A stretch of DNA of 64,000 nt from positions 9,820,743-9,884,742 of the forward strand of contig NC_044027.1 of NCBI RefSeq assembly GCF_900496995.4, read 5' to 3'. Of the stretch, positions 57,161-64,000 are shown one piece after another (within the stretch, counting starts at the first letter, position 1; every line of letters starts with the position of its first letter). Made by a program: the position numbers and the translations under genes. This DNA is from Aquila chrysaetos chrysaetos (Eukaryota > Chordata > Aves > Accipitriformes > Accipitridae). The notes beneath the pieces are model-generated. The model was not told the origin of the DNA, searched no databases, and saw only the letters and a list, made by a program, of their open reading frames with translations.

Positions 57161-58264
57161 CCTTTAAAAAGAGGAGAAAGGCGGGGCCAGGGCCAGGCTC
57201 TGACTTCAGCCCAGCCCCAAGCCACAGGGACCACAAGGAGTGCGTGGGCCAAGCTGCGATGCGTCAGGCATTTCTCCCTTCCATCACTCCATGCAATAAA
57301 TAAAACGACGGCTTCGTGCCCGTTCCAGTGCTAGCTTTGCAAAGGCATCAGTGAAACCTCGAAACTGCCCCAAGCGATGGGGTTGAGGTAAACAGAAACG
57401 TGGGGTTAACTCAGCTGTGTAATAAGCAGAAAGCAGGCAAAACTCATCCGTTTGGTATTCTGCGCCTGGCAGTGCTAGCTGCCAAAATTAGAAGTGGGGA
57501 AACTCCTTGTCACTGGGTTTACTTTATATCTGAAGGCTCCAGGGTGGACCTGGGGTGCTTCCCTGCGAGCACGTGTCCATCAGGTTGGGGCAGAGTGTGG
57601 GCATTCTGCCCGGTTCCTTCAGACTGCTCCTGCCTCCTTGTCCGTTCTCAGGTGGCACTGGGACAGGAAAACATCTGCACATTTGGGTTTCCACCGGCAG
57701 GAGACTCTGCTGGTTTGGTCTTTGCTGTGGGTAGGAGATGGCAGGGGCTGCTTGGGTCTTTTGCCCCCAGAGGACCAGTGTCAGGATAGGTGCCTGTACA
57801 CCCCTTCTTGACAGCCTCCCCATGAAAGATAACCAAACTCCAGACTTTACAAAACAAGCGCCTGCTTTCTCCTTTCTGGTGCCACAAAGACATGTCTCTG
57901 AAACCAGAATTTCTGAAGCAAAATGCGTTAGTCCCAGGAGAGGTGCTTCTTTCAGGCTGTCTTCATCTGTGTCCCAGTGACTAGGTCTAGCAAGTGCAAC
58001 TCCTTTAAAGAAATGTTTTTGTTTGTGTGAGCTGGACCATGTATTGGCAGAGCCATCTTGTCCCCACCAGAGGACTTCACCAGCCAGGCCTCTGTCTCCA
58101 GAACTAAAGGACTGACACCTTCTTGGTCTTGCAGGGGTATTTGGAGACGCACCTGTCCATCTTAGAGTTGTTTTAAGCAAAGTGCTGGAATTCCCTCATC
58201 TTCCTGCAGACTTTAGACTCCAGTTCAGATTTTGCTGGTCAGTGACTAAAATGCATCTGCAGAT

Positions 58265-58542
58265 GTCCTGTAGTGACAGAACAAGGGGCAACGGTTTTAA
58301 ACTGAAAGTGAGTAGCTTTAGATTGCACGTAAGGAAGAAATTTTTTACGATGAGCATGGTGAGACACTTGAAACAGGTTGCCCAGAGAAGTTGTGGATGC
58401 CCCATCGTTGGAAGTGTTCAAGGCCAGGTTGGACAGGGCTTAGAGCAACCTGATCTAGTGAAAGAATCCCTGCCCATGGCAGGCGGATTGCACTAGGTGA
58501 TCTTCAAAGGTCCCTTCCAACCCAAAGCATTCTGTGATTCTT
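58265..58542 (+). mobile_element. CR1 LINE 3' end fragment
   Basis: A short plus-strand CR1 copy. It starts in the end of the reverse-transcriptase ORF (the same RTRGNGFKL word as the element at 10.6-11.4 kb), runs through the CR1 3' UTR, and ends ATTCTGTGATTCT, the terminal repeat. Its reading frame is broken. Confidence 0.92.
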
Positions 58543-58884
58543 TGGTTTGCTTACGCTTGGGCTGACAATGCTCTAGTTTGCAACCAGGACACAGGTTAAA
58601 TTGCCAGAGTGCTGACAGCCCTCCTCCCCCTGCTCTCACGTCTGCCTGGGAGGACAGGCAGGTTTTCACACACTTCGCTGGTGAGGATTTGTACAGCACT
58701 TCAGCTTGCTGCAGTGCCGCAAACAAAACGGGTGCCCCAGGCATCCTCCTGTCTCAAAGAAATGCTGCATGTGGAATGCATGGAGCGGCTGCTCGCACTG
58801 TGGCGATTGGCCGATTGCTCATGCCCATGGGCTGGTCACGGTAGTTTATACCAATATCGCGATATATCATGAGCGCCTAAGGAT

Positions 58885-58913
58885 ATCTGGCAGCTACTGA
58901 GGAGCTGCCAGAT
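58885..58913. other. Perfect 11-bp inverted repeat with 7-base loop
   Basis: ATCTGGCAGCT and AGCTGCCAGAT flank a 7-base loop. The 12-base palindrome ATATCGCGATAT lies 20 bases before it at 58854-58865. A hairpin is possible, but the stem is too short for a typical microRNA precursor. Confidence 0.5.
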
Positions 58914-59400
58914 CCTGCCGTGGTCAGGCCAGTCCTGCTTCGCTCCCGCAGAAACCGCCCGCTGGCAGAGCAGCGTGCACCTCAAACCACGCAGGGGTTG
59001 CTCTTGCAGCTGGGACACGGAGAGGGGAAATGGGGAAATGCCGGACCTAAGGACATTGCAGCAGCTCAGGGCTGGGAACAGCGGAGCGCGTCCGTTCTGT
59101 CATCCGGACGTCGGGGTTCGTGGGGGTCTGTCGACAGACCCAAGTGGTTTGGGGGGCTCTAAATCACATAGGTTTTGCCTCAATAATTATACTAACAGGT
59201 GGGCAGATGCCGAAGGGGTTTCTGCGATGGCTTGGACTGATGCAGCTCGATGCAATCCTGGCGCCTGGCTGCAGATCTCATGAAAGACAAAACAGGATTT
59301 TTCTCCCCTGCTCTGTAGCAGCTATTTTGAAGTACGGGCCTGCAAAGGTCAAACCGTGATGGGGAAAGGCCACTTCTCCTTTGTGAGGCTGTTTTTGGTT

Positions 59401-60010
59401 GCATTTCTCGTTTTCATCGCTGTCTGCCAGGCCTCGGCCGAGCAGTGGCGGCCGCCCCGCCGGGGGGGGGGGGGGGGGGTTGCCTCACGCAGCCGCAGGC
59501 ACCCCGACATTTGCTGCCGTGCTCCCGTGTTGGTGGGAGCAGCGTGCCCCGGGGCCCGGCCGCCTCCCCAGCGCTCAGCCGGCAGCCGCGGCGCGCTCCC
59601 CGGCACGGCGGGTGCTGCGGCCCCGGTGCCGGGAGCCCGGGCGCCCCGCGGCGGTAGCGGCGGAACCCTTGTGCGGCGGAGCGGGTTCCGCGGGGCGGGG
59701 AAAAGCGGCGGACCGCGCTGGGCTGGGGGACCGGAGAGCGGGGCGGCCCGTGGAGCGCGGCGGGAGGGGGGGGGGGGGCGGGGCAGCTGTGGCGGGAGCG
59801 GGCCCGGCGGGGCCCGGCCAGGCCGCCATGTATGCGGGGCTGCAGGAGCTGGGGGTGGCCAACGGCGAGGACCTGAAGGAGACGCTGACCAACTGCACGG
59901 AGCCGCTGAAGGCCATCGAGCAGTTCCAGGTGAGGCGGGTCGCCGCGGAGGTGCGCGGGTGGCGGGGGCCGCCCGTGAGGGGCCGGGGCTGTGGGGTGGT
60001 GCGGAGCACG
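59401..60010 (+). promoter_or_regulatory. NELFB: CpG island and promoter region of NELFB
   Basis: Dense CG dinucleotides surround the first coding exon, without a TATA box, as expected for a broadly expressed transcription factor gene. Long frames open across the island on both strands reflect its GC content and not coding sequence. Confidence 0.7.
59462..59479. repeat. Poly-G run of 18
   Basis: Simple G-run in the NELFB CpG island; a second G-run of similar length lies near 59766-59778. Both could form G-quadruplexes and are hard to sequence accurately. Confidence 0.85.
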
Positions 60011-63000
60011 AGAAGGCCCGAAGTGGGGCCTGTGTTTTGTGGGGTTTTCCCCTCTTTTTATTCTTTAACCAGCGTGGCTTTAGCAGTCCCTGCTGTCGTC
60101 TGCTGGCTAGCGGAGCCGGCTAACCTCCCGCCTCCGTCCCTGTCCGGTGTTTGTGTCGGCAGACAGAAAATGGAGTGCTCCTGCCCTCGCTGCAGTCGGC
60201 CCTGCCCTTCCTGGACCTGCACGGCACCCCCCGGCTGGAGTTCCACCAGTCGGTTTTCGACGAGCTGAGGGAGAAGCTGCTGGAGAGGGTCTCTGCCATC
60301 GCTTTGGAAGGGAAAGTTGAGGAGAGGTTTGTGTGCAGTCTTGCTGGTTATTTGGAGTGAGCTGGGAATCTTGTGTGAAAACTAGAGTGGACGAGTGACT
60401 TCTGCAAAGGAGAGTTAGGTTGCTGGGGGATCAAGTTCCAGTGGCTTTGAGATGAGCCATCGTGGTCCTTTTCTGTAACATGGTAGTCTCTTGCTCTTAC
60501 GTGTTTTCAGATACAAGAAGCTGGAAGATCTCCTAGAGAAGAGCTTTTCCCTGGTCAAGATGCCTTCCATACAGCCTGTGGTAATGTGTGTCATGAAGCA
60601 CTTGCCCAAGGTAAAACCACTTTGCCGGTTGGCCTGTTCCATTACCTCTCTGTTGTATAGCTTCTCTTAGCTGTGCTGTCGGCTGGGCTGCCTGCTCCAT
60701 CTGCAGACCTTCTGCAAGTTTGTCGTTCAGTGACTGAAGATTTACTACATTCCTGTATCTGGTAACAACTTAGTAGACTAATTCAAAAAATGTTTTACAT
60801 TTTCATAATCAGATGAGACTATTTCCCTGTTTTTTTCAATACATGCATCTTCCTGAAAAGTAGTCAAGTCACTGATAGGTGGGTTTTTCCACAGCTGATT
60901 TAAAAATCTGTGACAAGTGGAAAATAATATTTGAAGAATGCAACTAAAAGTAGAAAGGAGTGAGATTCAGTTCTGTGAAACAAAGCCCTCTAGGAGTAGC
61001 CTTATTAAAAGCATCATATTGTATTTAAAGGTAATGGATCAAAAACTGCTACTAGAACTTTTATAAGTTACTGAGTTTTGAAACATCACCCCAAATCTTA
61101 GCATCGTAGATTTAAAGGAAGTCTTAAGTATCTTAGGACTGGCTTACTGTTACAGGGGTAGGGAAGGCAAAAGATGAGTCTGTGATACTGCCTGTTGTTT
61201 AATTGCTGTTGTGTAAATTACCAGACTGCCTGAGATTATGATTTAGACATCTTCTGTAGTCAGTTACTTGTTACTCGGACAGTCAGCCAGGTAAGCTGCT
61301 CTGCACTTCGGTAACTGCTTTGTTGATCACAGGTCCCTGAAAAGAAGCTGAAGTTAGTAATGGCTGATAAGGATTTATATAAAGCATGTGCAGTGGAGGT
61401 GAAGCGCCAGATTTGGCAGGATAACCAGGCTCTGTTTGGTGATGAGGTATCTCCACTGCTGAAGCAATATATACTGGAGAAAGAAAATACTCTCTTCAGC
61501 AATGATATTTCTGTCTTGCACAATTTCTTCAGTCCGTCTCCCAAAACAAGACGTCAAGGAGAGGTAAGGACAAGGAAACCTCTTACAACATGCTTGTGAA
61601 TGGAATTCATCAGCTTTCAGTCAACCTCATCAAATAACAGAACGTCCATTTCACCCACCCAACTTCACTACTAAAGTTGTTTGGCTAGACAAGGTATTTG
61701 TAAGAACTACCAGGCTGTTTTCTCCTACATAGCTTGATGAAAGCAGCAGGAATTATTTTAATAGTTACTCAGTGCTGTGTAATAATTGATTAATGTTCTA
61801 AACTGTTTATAAGCTTTTAAAAAAAATAGCAAGGCCAAATTTTTTCCTTTATTGCTCAGTCTGGCTTTAATACCCCTCATCTGTTCTGAAGGATGAGTGT
61901 CTATCAAATCAGTTTGAATATCTTAAATTTCTTTTCTTGGGACTTTTTTTTTTTAGCAGGACATAGTCTAAAAAAGCTTTGGGTTTTTTTCCTTTTTTTT
62001 TTTTTTTTTTTTTTTTTTGAAAATGGAAAAGGACATTGAAAGTTGTACCTAAGCTGGCATTCAGAAAAGTTGCTCTTTGAATGGAATTACATGAAGTGGC
62101 TGAGCTGATCCAACACTCAGGCACAGGAAGGGCAGGTGCTGCTCCTCCCCTCCCTCCCTGTAGCTCTGGAGATTATCAGACCCTTCCATGAGCTGATTCA
62201 GCTCAGTAATTGCTACAGAAACTCTGGCAAATAAAACCAGTAAGTAGTTTTCCAAGATAGTGAGCTGGATCTGCTCAAAGAAGAGATCAGCTGGCACCAA
62301 AGCCATTGCAAGGAGATGGGCTGAATCACACAGGCAGGCTTGATGTGGGAGGGAACAGTGGCATAGGCGTTGGGAGGAGTGGGTCTCTCCTCTTCTTGGC
62401 AACAGCAAGCCGTTACAGTGGTTCAGCTATAATGTGTCGCTTTACCTCAGGGGGCATTTTCTCCAAAAGGGAAATATCAGAGTTCCTGTAAGGACCTTGC
62501 TATCAAGAATGCTAAGGAATTGCAGTGATAAGGCAATATAAAGCTTTAATTTCAGGGAGGGTAGCACTTCTGCTACATGGGGTGTTTGGTTTGGGTCTGT
62601 TTTGCTTTCAAAAGCCCATTTAGTGTAAGTGCTCTGGTGCAATTTACCTCAAGTTTACACTGCGGACTTGTGGTTTAACCCTGGCCAGCAACTAGGCACC
62701 ACACATCTGCTTGCTAACTTCCCCCTGGTGGGATAGGTGGGAGAATTGGAAGGGTAAAAGAAAGAAACTCGTGGTTTGGGATAAAAACAGTTTAATAATT
62801 AAAAAGAAATGTAAAGAAAAAATCTGTAAGGAGAAAAAGCAACAAAGAGAGAGGAAAATAAAACCCAAGAAAAACAAGTGATGCAAATGAAACAATTGCT
62901 CACCACCAACCAACCAATGCCCAGCCAGTCCCCAAGTAGCGGGCTCCCCCACCAGCCTCCATTCCCAGTTTTATTTCCGAGCACAACACCTTATGGTCTG

Positions 63001-63860
63001 GAATATACCTTTGGTCAGTTGGGGTCAGCTGTTCCGGCTGCGTCCCCTCGCCACTTCGTGTGCACCTCCAAACTACTTGCTGGCGGGGCAGTGTGAGGAG
63101 CCCTTCATACTATGGTAAGCACTGCTCAGCAGTAACTAAAACATCAGTGTATTATCAACACTGTTTTCCGCACAAGTCCAAAACAGCCCCATACAAACTG
63201 CTGTGAAGAAATTCAACTCTGTCCCAGCCAAAACCAGTAGAAGACTTGACCTTCATTCTCATGCCTGTAGCCTGAAGGTAGATAGAAATACAAAAAGACT
63301 TCCAAAGAAAAGTGAGTTTTGTTCATGTTGCAGTAATTGTAAATTATATTCATCAATAACAGGTACTGCTTCTTACTTGCTTTACATAGCTGAGCACCTG
63401 ATTTTACAAATGCTTTCATTTCATTTTGCAAGAGTGCCTTTTCTGGACATTCTTCATTCTTTCATTATGGCTATGAAAGATTTGGTAAACATCTGTTGAA
63501 CAAACGCTCTTGGAAATCTTGGTATAAATAGTTCCTTTTGAGGAACTCACGTCAATGCGGATGTTTCAATCTTGATAAATCATGTAAAAGAATTAATTTA
63601 CATTTTGTGTGTGTGTGTGTGAAATAACACTCTCTCTTGGTACTGAGTGCACATTTTTTCCATTTTGAGTTTAGGTGGTTCAGAAGCTGACCCAGATGAT
63701 TGGGAAGAACGTGAAGCTCTATGATATGGTGTTGCAGTTTCTGAGAACCTTGTTCCTTCGGACAAGGAATGTTCATTACTGCACGCTACGGGCAGAGCTC
63801 CTGATGTCGCTGCATGACCTGGAAATCAGTGAAATCTGCACCGTTGACCCCTGTCATAAG
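59828..63860 (+). CDS. NELFB: Negative elongation factor B (COBRA1), 5' part
   Basis: Subunit of the four-protein NELF complex, which together with DSIF holds RNA polymerase II in promoter-proximal pause. Five coding exons are read: 59828-59929, 60163-60326, 60511-60610, 61333-61563, 63675-63860. All have AG/GT borders and matching phases, giving 261 residues in close agreement with the human N-terminus. The start ATG lies in GCCGCCATG and leads to YAGLQELGVANGEDLKETL. Later landmarks are LPFLDLHGTPRLEFHQSVFD, VKMPSIQPVVMCVMKHLPK, KRQIWQDNQALFGDE, FFSPSPKTRRQGE and NVHYCTLRAELLMSLHDLE. The gene continues past 64000, where roughly the C-terminal half is missing. Intron 3 (61 kb region) is empty of recognisable features; intron 4 carries a T-run, a solo LTR and a GT repeat. 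Confidence 0.97.
61993..62018. repeat. Poly-T run of 26
   Basis: Simple T-run in NELFB intron 4, preceded by a T7 and CC. Confidence 0.85.
62671..63242. mobile_element. Second solo LTR of the same family, in NELFB intron 4
   Basis: A 572-base unit that aligns along its whole length with the LTR at 22376-22953, including the words GGGTCAGCTGT, CACTGCTCAGCAGTAA and GTATTATCAACACTGTTTTC. It is flanked by an exact 6-base repeat, GACTTG, at 62665-62670 and 63243-63248. It lacks the first five bases of the other copy yet abuts the repeat. There is no internal retroviral sequence, so it is a solo LTR left by recombination. Confidence 0.87.
63606..63621. repeat. GT dinucleotide repeat
   Basis: Short (GT)n microsatellite in NELFB intron 4, about 50 bases before exon 5. 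Confidence 0.85.
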
Positions 63861-64000
63861 GTATTAATCATGTGGGACAGATAGGAGTATTACTGCAGAA
63901 TTTTCTGTTTCGCCCACTCCTGTGCATACCTGCTGCCCTGCAGGACTTCAGCCCAGAGAAGATGACTCCTCTCTGTGAAGAGAGTTCAGACCTTGAACCC

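Larger units (their letters stand above)
57161..59400. other. Intergenic interval between the ENTPD2-like gene and NELFB
   Basis: The two genes are divergent (head-to-head). The interval contains a CR1 3' end, a small hairpin and the start of the NELFB CpG island. No exon or RNA gene was recognised. Confidence 0.5.

Noticed and set aside
59356-60268. Long overlapping plus-strand open frames of 255 and 289 residues
   Set aside because: They arise from the GC-rich CpG island and run across a real splice donor; the NELFB exon uses a third frame that matches the family.

Overview
The window looks like a piece of a bird genome, probably a gene-dense, GC-rich microchromosome. The evidence is two CR1 retrotransposon fragments with the avian 3' terminal motif, two related solo LTRs, short introns, CpG-island promoters, and a gene neighbourhood matching human 9q34.3 (CIMIP2A/FAM166A, TUBB4B, NELFB). 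The species cannot be named from the sequence alone.

Layout, left to right. (1) 1-16.5 kb, plus strand: the last ten coding exons (594 residues) of a discoidin-domain-receptor tyrosine kinase, from the end of the ectodomain through stalk, membrane helix, juxtamembrane region and a complete kinase domain. It mixes DDR1-like and DDR2-like features and lies in a region paralogous to those carrying DDR1 and DDR2. An intron holds a decayed second copy of one of its kinase exons. (2) 18.2-33.4 kb, plus strand: CIMIP2A in seven coding exons (327 aa), a ciliary microtubule inner protein, with a solo LTR in intron 2. (3) 33.5-35.5 kb, minus strand: TUBB4B in four exons (445 aa), tail-to-tail with CIMIP2A, with a TATA box, a CCAAT-box array and a CpG island. 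(4) 36-45.6 kb: no recognisable protein gene; one possible plus-strand terminal exon near 43.8 kb. (5) 45.7-57.1 kb, minus strand: a nine-exon ecto-nucleotidase gene related to ENTPD2, full length (492 aa) with every splice phase intact, yet with key residues changed in several apyrase conserved regions. (6) 57.2-59.8 kb: intergenic, with a CR1 3' end and the NELFB CpG island. (7) 59.8-64 kb, plus strand: the first five coding exons of NELFB, which continues beyond the window; a solo LTR sits in intron 4.

Two neighbours share a cellular setting: TUBB4B supplies the axonemal beta-tubulin isotype and CIMIP2A belongs to a family that lines the inside of axonemal doublets. The two most interesting observations are the predicted catalytically dead but apparently maintained NTPDase, and the DDR gene as a possible third ohnolog. 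All exon models were read by eye from splice signals, reading phase and family resemblance; no database search was run.
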